Notes under the pieces: generated by a model
Database searches by the model: none
Seen by the model: the letters and a program-made list of their open reading frames with translations, nothing else
Told to the model about the DNA's origin: nothing
In this document: positions 39,798 through 47,928 of the stretch, piece after piece
Layout: each line of letters begins with the position of its first letter
How positions within the stretch are numbered: position 1 is the first letter of the stretch
Assembly (NCBI GenBank): GCA_029553955.1
Contig: JAKPJZ010000250.1
Coordinates: forward strand, 186,001 to 250,000
Direction: 5' to 3'
Origin: Chloroflexota bacterium
GTDB taxonomy: Bacteria > Chloroflexota > Anaerolineae > SpSt-313
Length of the DNA stretch: 64,000 bases
Position numbers and translations under genes: made by a program

Positions 39798-40835
39798 CTA
39801 CAATTGCGGCACGGCTTCGGCCTGAAAGGCGTAGAGGTGCAGGGCGCCGACGGCAGAGAAGGGGCGGCTGAGCCCGGCCACGGCCAGCACGTCGCCGGCC
39901 GGCGTGGCCGTGAGGGTGACCCGGCGGCCCGCAAAGCCCCGCTCTTCGTCGACCATGACCTCGGGCACGACGTTGGCGATGTGCGCGGCGACTTCGTATT
40001 CGGGGATGCGCCAGATCCACAGCGAGCGGCTGTTGTCGGTCAACGTAGCCACGAAACGCCCCCCACCCAAGAGCGCGGCATGATAGTCGCAGGGGATGCG
40101 GGCGACATCCTCGCCGGTGCGATAGTCCCAGAGGTAGGCCCAGCCGTGCGCCGCCTGGTGGAGGCGGCCGCCGGCCTCGAGGAAGGTCGGCGCCGTGGCC
40201 GCGAGCAACTGGGGCTCGCTGGGATGGAAGGCCAGCGCCGTCACCGGCTGCGCGATCTCGGGCCGCGCGGCCACGATGTGGCGCGCCTCCAGATCGACCA
40301 CGACCGCGCCGCCGGAGCGCAGGCCTACCGCGATGAGCTGGCCGTTGGCCGCAGAGCGCATGCTCGCGATGGGGCCGGCAAGCCCGAGCACCCACAGCCA
40401 CTCGCCGCGCTCGATGCCCCACAGCTCCAGCCGGTTGCCCTGGGCGATGGCAATGCTCTCGCCGCTCGGCCCAAAGGCGTGCGTGGCCACCTCGCGGCCG
40501 CCCTGGGGGACATAGTCGAGGACCATCTCCCCATCGGGCAGCGACCACACGGTCACGCCGCCCCCCTTGCGTGCGGCGGCCAGGCGGCGACCGTCGGGCG
40601 AGAAGCGCGGGCGGGCGTACGTCACCTGGGGGGTCTGCTGCGGCAGCATGGGCCCCTCGATGGCCGTGCCCGGCAGGGCCACCTCGCGCACCCAATCGCA
40701 GCCGGTGGTGCGCCACACGCCCAGCCGCGGCCCCTCGTCTTCCTGGTAGACGGCGGCCACGGCCTGGCCGTCGGGGCTCAGGTCGCAATCCCACAGGCCC
40801 AGGCGGGTGATGGTTTCCAGGCGTCGGATTTCCAT
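39798..40835 (-). CDS. WD40/beta-propeller-like protein
   Basis: 345 aa, no signal peptide. Successive blade-like repeats can be seen: LWDCDLSPDGQAVAAVYQ, RPRFSPDGRRLAAARKGGGVTVWSLPDG, HAFGPSGESIAIAQGNRLELWGIERG, ALAFHPSEPQLLAATAP and GWAYLWDYRTGED. The SPDG and LW patterns are typical of WD40 propellers, usually protein-binding platforms. ATG follows ggaggagg. It has its own promoter. Function unknown; no enzyme domain is attached. Confidence 0.78.
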   Translation of the reverse strand: MEIRRLETITRLGLWDCDLSPDGQAVAAVYQEDEGPRLGVWRTTGCDWVREVALPGTAIEGPMLPQQTPQVTYARPRFSPDGRRLAAARKGGGVTVWSLPDGEMVLDYVPQGGREVATHAFGPSGESIAIAQGNRLELWGIERGEWLWVLGLAGPIASMRSAANGQLIAVGLRSGGAVVVDLEARHIVAARPEIAQPVTALAFHPSEPQLLAATAPTFLEAGGRLHQAAHGWAYLWDYRTGEDVARIPCDYHAALLGGGRFVATLTDNSRSLWIWRIPEYEVAAHIANVVPEVMVDEERGFAGRRVTLTATPAGDVLAVAGLSRPFSAVGALHLYAFQAEAVPQL

Positions 40836-40882
40836 CCCGGCCTCCTCCGCTCGCCGGCGTGAACGCGGCGGTGTGCGACTGG

Positions 40883-40911
40883 AGTATAGCGCCCCTGAGG
40901 AGAGTGGTCAA
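40883..40911 (-). promoter_or_regulatory. Promoter of the WD40-like gene
   Basis: Minus strand TTGACC - 17 nt - TATACT, about 48 nt before the start codon. Confidence 0.65.
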
Positions 40912-41045
40912 AGCCAAGACGCGCCCTAGCTGCAGCGTTTCTTGGCCGCGGCATCGGGCACTGAAGGAGTCCCTGCGCTTGCAGCGACAGACTGATACTC
41001 GGTCATGCGCCGCAGCGGGTTTGAGCGCACACGAGGAGGTCGTCG

Positions 41046-42212
41046 ATGCCCAGAGAGACTCACAACGAGGCGAGCGAGCGCGGCCAGACGCTGGTCCTCT
41101 TTGCACTGGCCCTGGTCGCCATGATCGGCTTCCTCGGCTTGACCATAGATGGCGGGAACCTCTATGCCGAACGCCGGCTCGCTCAGAATGCCGCCGATGC
41201 CGCCGCACTGGCCGGCGCTTATGCTCTCGGAGAGGGCGGCGACCAGCGGGCCACCTATCGCCGCATCGAAGAGTATGCGGTCGCAAAGAATGGGGCCACG
41301 GCTTTCAGCGCCCGCTACCTGCCGGGCAACCAGCCTGTGGCCGACGTCGCAGCGGGCTCGCCACCAGGCGCGAACGCCATGCAGGTGACGGTGCGCAAAG
41401 AGGTCAAGACGTTCTTCATGGCGGCCCTGGGCATTTCGACCGTCCAGGTCAGCGCTGAGGCCGAGGCCATCGTCACGCAACGGCCCCATGAGTGCCTCGG
41501 CGGCTGCGTAATGTGGGCCGGCCAGAGCATCAATCTGGACAAGAACAATGGCGTCTACACCGGCAACGTGCACTCTAATGGCAGCCTCGATCTCGGCAAG
41601 AACAACAATGTCTTCAACGGCATCTGCGAGTCCGTGGCTCCTCCGATATACGATCCCCACAAGACGACCTTCAACCCCAGCGCGGGCAACCCCAGGCGGG
41701 TGACCCCCGCCGGCTGGCCGGTGGAGTACAACATCGCCGATTATGATATTGACCTGGGCGGCCAGATGGCCACGGCCGCGGAGCTGGACGGTCGCTATCA
41801 CCGCTATCGGACAAGCATGTCGCTTGGGGGGAACAACGAGACGCTGAGCGGCCTGTACTATGTGCACGGCGATTGCACCGTCTATGGCAACAAGGTCCAC
41901 GGCAAGGTGACCATCGTGGCGACGGGCTCGATCATCCTGAAAGATAACCAGTACACGATGGAGGCATACTCTGACGGGCTGCTGTTCTTCTCAGAGCAGG
42001 GCGATATCACTGTGGAGAAAAACGGCGCTTCACTGCGCGGCATAGTCTATGCGCCGAACGGCACCATCTCCCTGGAGAAGAACAACAGCACCCTCGACCG
42101 GGGCGGCTTTGTGGCCCAGAATATCGTGATTCTCAAGAACAACACCCAGCTCGCCTACGATGCGGACTATTGCCCGGGCCCGAAGCGGCTCGATGTCCGC
42201 CTGCAGCGCTAG
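41046..42212 (+). CDS. TadG-like secreted protein with repeated Asn-rich beta motifs
   Basis: 388 aa. The N-terminus ERGQTLVLFALALVAMIGFLGLTIDGGNLYAERRLAQNAADAAALAGA is the TadE/TadG-like signal (membrane anchor plus pilin-like helix) of tight-adherence pilus assembly. After a linker, residues 150-375 repeat a short unit built on KNN or a variant: LDKNNGVYTG, LGKNNNVFNG, LKDNQYTME, VEKNGASLRG, LEKNNSTLDRG, LKNNTQLAY. Spacing of roughly 20-30 residues and alternating hydrophobics suggest a right-handed beta-solenoid. ATG follows gaggaggtcgtcg. No other tad genes are nearby, so it may be a standalone surface protein. Confidence 0.75.
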   Translation: MPRETHNEASERGQTLVLFALALVAMIGFLGLTIDGGNLYAERRLAQNAADAAALAGAYALGEGGDQRATYRRIEEYAVAKNGATAFSARYLPGNQPVADVAAGSPPGANAMQVTVRKEVKTFFMAALGISTVQVSAEAEAIVTQRPHECLGGCVMWAGQSINLDKNNGVYTGNVHSNGSLDLGKNNNVFNGICESVAPPIYDPHKTTFNPSAGNPRRVTPAGWPVEYNIADYDIDLGGQMATAAELDGRYHRYRTSMSLGGNNETLSGLYYVHGDCTVYGNKVHGKVTIVATGSIILKDNQYTMEAYSDGLLFFSEQGDITVEKNGASLRGIVYAPNGTISLEKNNSTLDRGGFVAQNIVILKNNTQLAYDADYCPGPKRLDVRLQR

Positions 42213-42448
42213 TCGTGTTCGCAAACCCGTAGTCTAGCCCCCCTTGGCCGCCGCAGGCGGCTTCGTGGGCGTTGCTGGCAGCCAATCTGCCGCCGTGGCG
42301 ACGCGAAACGGGCACAAGGCCCTAGGCTACGGGGGTTTGCGAACACGACCTAGTCGTGCTTGTAGTACGTGAGAGCGTGAAGGGGAACACCTGCCGGGTC
42401 TCGGAAGACCTGGCAGGTGTCCCCCTTCACGCTCTCACGTACTACAAG
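42212..42448. repeat. MITE-like family C element (42212-42349) plus an inverted repeat (42359-42448)
   Basis: gtcgtgttcgcaaaccc / gggtttgcgaacacgac flank 138 bp containing the family C core; the same element is at 47735. Directly after it, cttgtagtacgtgagagcgtgaagggg and its complement enclose an acctgccgggtctcggaagacctggcaggt hairpin. The element's first base is the last base of the upstream stop codon. Confidence 0.88.
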
Positions 42449-42455
42449 CGAACTG

Positions 42456-43916
42456 CTAGAGCAGCCCCACGCGGGCGTTGAACTCGTCGATCAGGGTGTC
42501 GATCTCGTCTGCCTGCCCCTGGAAGCCGGTCCAGTAGCTGCGGTCGTACCACTGGGCCTGGATCTCCTGATAGCTGCGCCCTTGCTGCTCGACCCAGGTG
42601 TAGTACTTGAGCTGGTGGATGCGGCGGCGGTCGGTGTAGCGCAGCTCGAGCATGTTGTCGGTCGATTGGCCCAAGAGCCAGCGGGCATAGTCGGCGGCGG
42701 CCTGCGTCTCGGTATAGTCGCCGAGCTCGGCGCGCATCTCTTCGAGCCGGCTGCCGTAGAGCTCCATCGAGTCGGTGAGGATGGTGAGCACGATATCGTC
42801 GCCGGTCATCTCATAGTACTTGGCGAGCTTGCACGCCGAGAGCACGTTCCCGATGCCCGAAAAGCCCAGCAGGTCGAGCTGGCCGACGATGGCCTCGGGC
42901 ACGCCCATGCGCACCAAGTAGGCACGCCCCATGGGCTCGTTGAAGAGGCGCGCCAGGTTGGCCACGGCGTTGTCGTCGATGGCGACGACGACGTCGGTGT
43001 TGCCCACGTTGTGGATCCAGGGCACGTGCTTGTCGCCGATGCCCTCGATGCGGTGCGCGCCAAAGCCGTTCTCGAGCAGCGTGGGGCACTGTAGCGCCTC
43101 GGAGGCCACGATCTTGCTCGCGGGGAAGATCTGCTTCAGGTAATCGCCGCTGGCGATGGTGCCCGCCGAGCCGGTGGCCGAGACCAGGCCGCGATAGACG
43201 CTGCGTGGGCCCATGGCCTGCTGCAGCACCTCCTCCATGGCATGGCCGGTGATCTCATAGTGCCAGAGATAGTTGCCAAACTCTTCGAACTGGTTAAAGA
43301 TCATCAGGTCCTGGCCCGAGCGGCGCAGCTCCCAACACTTGTCAAAGATCTCTTTGACGTTGGACTCGGTGCCGGGGGTGGCGATGATCTCGCCCGCGAT
43401 GCCGGCGAGCCAATCAAAACGCTCGCGGCTCATGCCCTCGGGCAGGATGGCGATCGACTGGCAGGCCAAGAGAGCCGAGTCGTAGGCGCCGCCGCGGCAA
43501 TAGTTGCCGGTGGAGGGCCAGACGGCCTTTTGCGTGGTGGGGTCGAACTGGCCGGTGACGAGGCGGGGCGCCAGGCAGGCGTAGGCCGCGCCGACCTTGT
43601 GCGAGCCGGTGGGGAACCACTTGCCGACGAGGGCGATGATGCGCGCATCGACGCCGGTGAGCGCCTTGGGCAGCTCGATCCAGTTGGCGCCGCCAAAGCC
43701 GCCGCCCGAGGCCGTGGGCTCGTTCTTCCAGGTGATGCGGAAGAGGTTGCGCGGGTTCACGTCCCACAGGCCGATCGTCGCCAGTTCCTCGCGGATGCGG
43801 GCGGGGATCAGCGCGGGGTTCTTCATCTGCCTGAAGGTGGGGATGATGATGTTGCGCTCGCGCGCCCGCTGCACGGCGCGTTCGAGGCGGTCGGGATGCA
43901 CGGTCAGGTCGATCAT
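42456..43916 (-). CDS. Fold-type II PLP-dependent enzyme (cysteine synthase-like)
   Basis: 486 aa. A PLP enzyme of the tryptophan synthase beta/cysteine synthase fold, expected to catalyse beta-elimination or replacement on an amino acid. The PLP lysine is in FPTGSHKVGAAYA. The segments VWPSTGNYCRGGAYDSALLA and SATGSAGTIASGDYLKQIFP hold the substrate and phosphate loops. The N- and C-terminal extensions (about 80 and 70 residues) make it longer than typical cysteine synthase. ATG 43916 follows gaggagagg; the track's start is 13 codons upstream. It is the third gene after the GntR regulator, across a family P palindrome. I do not recognise its exact reaction. Confidence 0.82.
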   Translation of the reverse strand: MIDLTVHPDRLERAVQRARERNIIIPTFRQMKNPALIPARIREELATIGLWDVNPRNLFRITWKNEPTASGGGFGGANWIELPKALTGVDARIIALVGKWFPTGSHKVGAAYACLAPRLVTGQFDPTTQKAVWPSTGNYCRGGAYDSALLACQSIAILPEGMSRERFDWLAGIAGEIIATPGTESNVKEIFDKCWELRRSGQDLMIFNQFEEFGNYLWHYEITGHAMEEVLQQAMGPRSVYRGLVSATGSAGTIASGDYLKQIFPASKIVASEALQCPTLLENGFGAHRIEGIGDKHVPWIHNVGNTDVVVAIDDNAVANLARLFNEPMGRAYLVRMGVPEAIVGQLDLLGFSGIGNVLSACKLAKYYEMTGDDIVLTILTDSMELYGSRLEEMRAELGDYTETQAAADYARWLLGQSTDNMLELRYTDRRRIHQLKYYTWVEQQGRSYQEIQAQWYDRSYWTGFQGQADEIDTLIDEFNARVGLL

Positions 43917-43993
43917 GAGATTCCTCTCCTCTGTGCCTGGGCCACCGCCGGGCATCTTGCTCCGCTCAGGCCCCCGGCCTTAGCCCAGGGCGA

Positions 43994-44069
43994 GGTTTTG
44001 GTGGCTGGGCGGCGTTGGCTGCCCCCGCCCGCAGGCGGGGGCAGCCAACGCCGCCCAGCCACCAAAACC
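43994..44069. repeat. Family P relative between the two PLP genes
   Basis: 36-bp perfect arms (ggttttggtggctgggcggc...) with a 4-nt loop cgca. It shares the outer aaaacc pattern and flanks (cggccttagcccaggg) with family P but has a different centre. Confidence 0.85.
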
Positions 44070-44120
44070 CCTATGGGGGTGGTACCGGGTGGGAGCGAAG
44101 CCTGAGGGCCGGTCGCCGGC

Positions 44121-45392
44121 CTACTCCACTCCGATGGACTGCTGCAGGCTCGCTTCGTCGACGATGCGTCTGACGTCGGCCAGATCCTTGTCCACCACAT
44201 AAGGCTCGCCCACGGACTTGCGCGCCGAGGCGATGTCCTTCAAGCCGTTGCCGGTCGCGAGGACGACGATGCGCTCGCTGGGGTCGACGAGGCTCTCGGC
44301 CACCGCTTTCGCCAGCCCGGCGTACGCTGCGGCGCCGGCCGGCTCGGCGAAGACGCCTGCGCCCCGCGCGAGGGCGGGGATGGCGGCGAGGATGTCGTCG
44401 TCGCTGACCTTGATGTAGGCACCGCCGGTCTCGCGCACAGCGGCCAGGGCCTTGATGCGATCGGCGGGCAGGTCGGCCGAGATGCTGTCGGCGACAGTAC
44501 GGGCGTGGATGGGTGCCATGTCGCTGGCCGCGGTGCCGTTCTTCCAGGCATCGTAGAGCGCCGCCGAGCCGGCAGCCTGCACGCCCATGAGCTTGGGCAT
44601 GCGCCCGATCCAGCCCAGGGCTGTGAGGTCTCTCAGCCCTTTGTGCAGGCCGCCGATGATGCAGCCATCGCCGACGGAGACAAAGATGCGATCGGGTGCG
44701 TCCCAGCCGAGCTGCTCGCAGATCTCGAGCGCGGCGGTCTTTTTGCCCTCCGACATGTAGGGGTTGTAGCCGGTGTTGCGGTTGTACCAGCCGAACTCTT
44801 GGCAGGCCTGCCCACAGAGCGCAAAGGCGTCGTCGTAGCTGCCGCGCACCAGGATGACCGTGCTGCCAAAGACCAGGAGCTGGGCGATCTTGGCGGGGGG
44901 CGCCGACTCGGGCACAAAGATGACGTTGGGCTGGCTCACGCTGGCGCAGAGGGCCGCGAGGGCGGCCGCGGCGTTGCCGGTGCTGGCGGTGGCGATGATG
45001 CGCGCCTTGCGTTCGCGGCCCTTGACCACGGCGATGGCGCTGGCGCGGTCCTTGAACGAGGCCGAAGGCTGGCGGCCGTCGTCTTTGACCCAGACGTGCT
45101 CGAGCCCCAGGCCGGCGGCCAGGCGGCCGGCGCGGTAGAGCGGCGTCCAGCCGACGGAGAGGGGCGGCACCGGGCTTGTGGGCTCGATGGGCAGGAGTGG
45201 CCGGTAGCGCCAGATGGTATAGTCGCGGTCTTTGGCCAGCGTGCGCGGGCTGATGCGCCCGGCGATGCTGGCATAGTCGTACTGCACGTCGACGATGCCC
45301 TGGTCGCCGTGCAGCGGGCAGACATACTCGATCTCGTCGGGCCGGTACTCGCGGCCGCAGATGAGGCACTTGAGCGCGCGTACATGGTCCAT
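44121..45392 (-). CDS. Threonine synthase-like PLP enzyme with an N-terminal zinc ribbon
   Basis: 423 aa. An N-terminal C4 zinc knuckle (LKCLICGREY ... YVCPLHG) is followed by a threonine synthase-type core. PLP lysine in SASFKDRASAIAVVKG, phosphate loop ATASTGNAAAALAAL, and VSVGDGCIIGGLHKG. The zinc ribbon is seen in some archaeal and Chloroflexota threonine synthases and cysteate synthases. No homoserine genes are nearby; the neighbours are a GntR repressor and carbamoyl-compound genes. A role in diamino- or sulfo-amino-acid metabolism is therefore as likely as threonine synthesis. ATG follows ggggcagatcc. Confidence 0.82.
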   Translation of the reverse strand: MDHVRALKCLICGREYRPDEIEYVCPLHGDQGIVDVQYDYASIAGRISPRTLAKDRDYTIWRYRPLLPIEPTSPVPPLSVGWTPLYRAGRLAAGLGLEHVWVKDDGRQPSASFKDRASAIAVVKGRERKARIIATASTGNAAAALAALCASVSQPNVIFVPESAPPAKIAQLLVFGSTVILVRGSYDDAFALCGQACQEFGWYNRNTGYNPYMSEGKKTAALEICEQLGWDAPDRIFVSVGDGCIIGGLHKGLRDLTALGWIGRMPKLMGVQAAGSAALYDAWKNGTAASDMAPIHARTVADSISADLPADRIKALAAVRETGGAYIKVSDDDILAAIPALARGAGVFAEPAGAAAYAGLAKAVAESLVDPSERIVVLATGNGLKDIASARKSVGEPYVVDKDLADVRRIVDEASLQQSIGVE

Positions 45393-45453
45393 GGATCTGC
45401 CCCGTGTGCGAGAGACCCGTCAACGGGTCTGCGGCATGATGTGCTGGATCACC

Positions 45454-46212
45454 TCAGGCAACAGGCTCGAACTGGCTGGCCGGGCCGATGCGCCTGATCA
45501 CGTGGAAGCGAAAGCAGCCGGTCACAAAGTAGCTGAGCGAATAGTCGACGATGCGCCCGTCGCGAGCGACGAGCTGGGCCTGCAGCTTGAGCAGCGTGGC
45601 CCCGCGCCGCAGGGAGAGCTTGCGGGCGATGGGGCTGGTGGCGCGCTCGGCCATAATGTCGGCGCGCGAGTGGCTCAGCGCGGGTTCGCCGCGGCGCAGG
45701 AAGAGGTCGAGCACCGAGCCACTGAAGGACCCGTCCAGGTCCTCGCGGCGCAGGAAGGCGATCGGGACGACGTCGACCAGGTAGGCTACAGGGCTGCCAT
45801 CGGCCACCATCACCCGATCGACCGCAAGGATGGGGGTGCCGGGGGGCACCTGCAGCAAGTCCGCCTCGGCCCGTGTGGCCTCGCGTTCTTGGGTCACGGC
45901 GTCGAGCATGCGCGTTTCGAGGCCGATGCGCTGCGCCATGGCCTCCAGGCTCTCCAGCACTTCGAGCCCGGTTTCGATGAGCGGTGGCGGGGGGGCGACG
46001 AAGGTGCCCACACCCTGCCGGCGCGTGATCACCCCCCGCAGCTCGAGCTGGGCGAGGGCTTCACGGAGCGTGGCCCGGCTCACGCCGTAGCGCTGGCCAA
46101 GCTGGGCCTCCGAAGGGAGCAGGCCACCTTCTCGCGCGAGATCGCCCGCCTCGATGCCGGCGAGCAGCTCTTGCATGACCTGTTGTGCCAAGGTCGTGCG
46201 CTTGCGGCCCAT
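45454..46212 (-). CDS. GntR-family (HutC subfamily) transcriptional regulator
   Basis: 252 aa. N-terminal winged helix (TTLAQQVMQELLAGIEAGDLAREGGLLPSEAQLGQRYGVSRATLREALAQLELRGVITRRQGVGTFVA), then a UTRA effector domain (LQVPPGTPILAVDRVMVADGSPVAYLVDVVP, GATLLKLQAQLVARDGRIVDYSLSYFVTGCFRFHVIRR). ATG 46212 is chosen for the ggggggt upstream; the extra 26 codons in the track are promoter and operator DNA. It is divergent from ygeY and upstream of the two PLP genes. Both divergent promoters carry a TGTC-N-GAC-like site, so it probably represses both arms. Confidence 0.92.
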   Translation of the reverse strand: MGRKRTTLAQQVMQELLAGIEAGDLAREGGLLPSEAQLGQRYGVSRATLREALAQLELRGVITRRQGVGTFVAPPPPLIETGLEVLESLEAMAQRIGLETRMLDAVTQEREATRAEADLLQVPPGTPILAVDRVMVADGSPVAYLVDVVPIAFLRREDLDGSFSGSVLDLFLRRGEPALSHSRADIMAERATSPIARKLSLRRGATLLKLQAQLVARDGRIVDYSLSYFVTGCFRFHVIRRIGPASQFEPVA

Positions 46213-46244
46213 GGACCCCCCAAGTGGTGACAGCCAGATGTCCG

Positions 46245-46290
46245 TCGTCTGACAATAGGACATTATAGGGCATTTCGGCAGAGGCGTCAA
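46245..46290 (-). promoter_or_regulatory. Promoter and operator-like site of the GntR-PLP operon
   Basis: Minus strand TTGACG - 17 nt - TATAAT (46262-46290). TTGTCAGACGAC (46245-46256) overlaps the expected start site. Confidence 0.78.
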
Positions 46291-46321
46291 CGAGGCACGC
46301 CCGCTGACAGTGCCGGGCGTG

Positions 46322-46370
46322 TTGACGTGCTCTCAGCAGTGTGCTAGAATGGGGCAAGTTGTCTGACAAC
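46322..46370 (+). promoter_or_regulatory. Promoter and operator of the ygeY-ygeW-arcC arm
   Basis: TTGACG - 17 nt - TAGAAT (46322-46350), followed by the perfect inverted repeat GTTGTC-T-GACAAC (46358-46370) at the predicted transcription start, well placed for repression by the divergent GntR protein. Confidence 0.8.
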
Positions 46371-46459
46371 GGCACAGGCGACGCGGCCTGAGAAGGTGCG
46401 GGCTGCAGCGCTTGGCCGGGCGCTGGGGCCGATTTCTCGCCCGTTCAAGATAGGAGCAC

Positions 46460-47626
46460 ATGGCGGTGAGCGTGAGGCAAGAGCACGATGTGATCGAGTT
46501 TTGCCGTGACCTGGTCCGGCGTCCCAGCCCCCCGGGCGAGGAGTCGGCGGTCGCCGAGGCGGTGCAGGCACGTATGCGTGACCTCGGCTACGATCAGGTG
46601 ACTGTGGACGCCTGGGGCAACGTGGTGGGCCGCATCGACGGGCACCGCCCTGGCCCCAGCCTGCTGTTGGATGCGCACATGGACACGGTCACCGTCGACG
46701 AACCCGAGCGCTGGACCCATGACCCGTTCGGGGCCGAGATTGTGGGCGATCGCCTCTATGGCCGCGGGGCCATCGACTGCAAGGGCTGCCTGGCGGCGAT
46801 TGTCTCTATGGCGGCCTTGCTGGATCGCGACCGCCTGGCGGGCACGGTGTACGTCTCGGGCACTGTGATTGAAGAGCTCTCCGAAGGCGCCGGCCTGGCC
46901 AAGGTGTGTCAGGCTATCGCGCCAGACGGCGTGATCATCGCCGAGGGCACGGCGCTGGAGCTTGGCGTAGCGCAGAAGGGTCGGGCCAGCGTCGTGGTCG
47001 AGGCGAAGGGCAAGCCGGCCCATGCGGCCAACCCCACAGAGGGCGTGAATGCCGTATACAAGATGCTCCCTGCCCTGACCCGGCTGCGCGACCTGCCGCT
47101 GCGCGCGGACTCCGTGGTCGGCCCGCAACTGACCGAGTTGGCCGAGCTGATCGAGCTCAATTCGGCCCCCTACCCCTCGAACTCGGTCGTGCCTTATCAC
47201 TGCCGTGCTCGCTACGACTGCCGCATGCGCACCGGCGAGACCCCTGCTGCCCTGCTGGCGCGCTGGCAGGCGCTCGCGGGCGATGAGGTGACCGTCAGCA
47301 TCCGGCGACAGACCCTCACCTGCTACACGGGCGCGCAGATCGAGGTGGAAGACTTTTACCCCGCCTGGTATACGCCCCCTGAGGCCACGCTGCGCAGCAC
47401 CGCCCAACGCGCTCTGCGCGAGATCGGCCAGGAGGCCAAGGACTTTGTGGCGCACTATTGCACCAACGGCTCCTACTGCGGTGGCGTGGCGGGCCTGCCT
47501 ACCCTGATCTATGGGCCAGGCGTGATGCAGCACGCCCACATGACCGACGAGTTTGTCGAGATCCCACAGGTGGTGGCCGCCACCCAAGGCTACGCGGCGA
47601 TCGTCTCGGCAATGCTCGCCGCCTAG
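46460..47626 (+). CDS. ygeY: YgeY-family M20 metallohydrolase
   Basis: 388 aa di-zinc amidohydrolase or peptidase. The metal site is in LLLDAHMDTVTVDEPERWTHDPFGAEIVGDRLYGRGAIDCKGCLAAIV, with Glu residues in SGTVIEELSEGAGL and the dimerisation domain after residue 180 (KGKPAHAANPTEGVNAVYKML). This matches YgeY, annotated as a selenium-metabolism-linked hydrolase in E. coli, where it neighbours ygeW and ygeX. It probably cleaves an amide or carbamoyl-type bond on a small nitrogen compound; the substrate is unproven. ATG follows taggag. Confidence 0.87.
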   Translation: MAVSVRQEHDVIEFCRDLVRRPSPPGEESAVAEAVQARMRDLGYDQVTVDAWGNVVGRIDGHRPGPSLLLDAHMDTVTVDEPERWTHDPFGAEIVGDRLYGRGAIDCKGCLAAIVSMAALLDRDRLAGTVYVSGTVIEELSEGAGLAKVCQAIAPDGVIIAEGTALELGVAQKGRASVVVEAKGKPAHAANPTEGVNAVYKMLPALTRLRDLPLRADSVVGPQLTELAELIELNSAPYPSNSVVPYHCRARYDCRMRTGETPAALLARWQALAGDEVTVSIRRQTLTCYTGAQIEVEDFYPAWYTPPEATLRSTAQRALREIGQEAKDFVAHYCTNGSYCGGVAGLPTLIYGPGVMQHAHMTDEFVEIPQVVAATQGYAAIVSAMLAA

Positions 47627-47664
47627 TAGTACTTTGTCACTATGCCGTACGAAGCGGCTGGCCA

Positions 47665-47876
47665 GGTTCATAGTCGGCGCTTGAGCGCCGACTATGAACC
47701 CATTGCACATGGCGATTACTGGCAGAGTGCTACGAGGGCGTGTTTGCAAACCCGTAGTCTAGCCCCCCTTGGCCGCCGCAGGCGGCTTCGTGGGCGTTGT
47801 TGGCGGCGAACCCGGTGCCGCGGAGACGCGAAACGGGCACAAGGCCCTAGGCTACGCAGGTCTGCAAACACGCCCT
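47665..47876. repeat. Hairpin (47665-47700) and MITE-like family C element (47735-47876)
   Basis: ggttcatagtcggcgc-ttga-... forms a perfect 36-bp hairpin. agggcgtgtttgcaaaccc / its near-complement then flank 142 bp that match 42212-42349 nearly throughout, including aaacgggcacaaggccctaggctacg. Lies between ygeY and ygeW; nothing coding is seen in 47627-47928. Confidence 0.87.
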
Positions 47877-47928
47877 AGACTGGCGACCGAGACGGTGCAC
47901 TCACCATCATTTCGAAGGAGCGATAACC

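Noticed and set aside
38421-40862. 813-aa plus-strand ORF
   Set aside because: Runs antisense across arsR, an intergenic repeat, the nitroreductase and the WD40-like gene, which is not possible for a single real gene with those neighbours.
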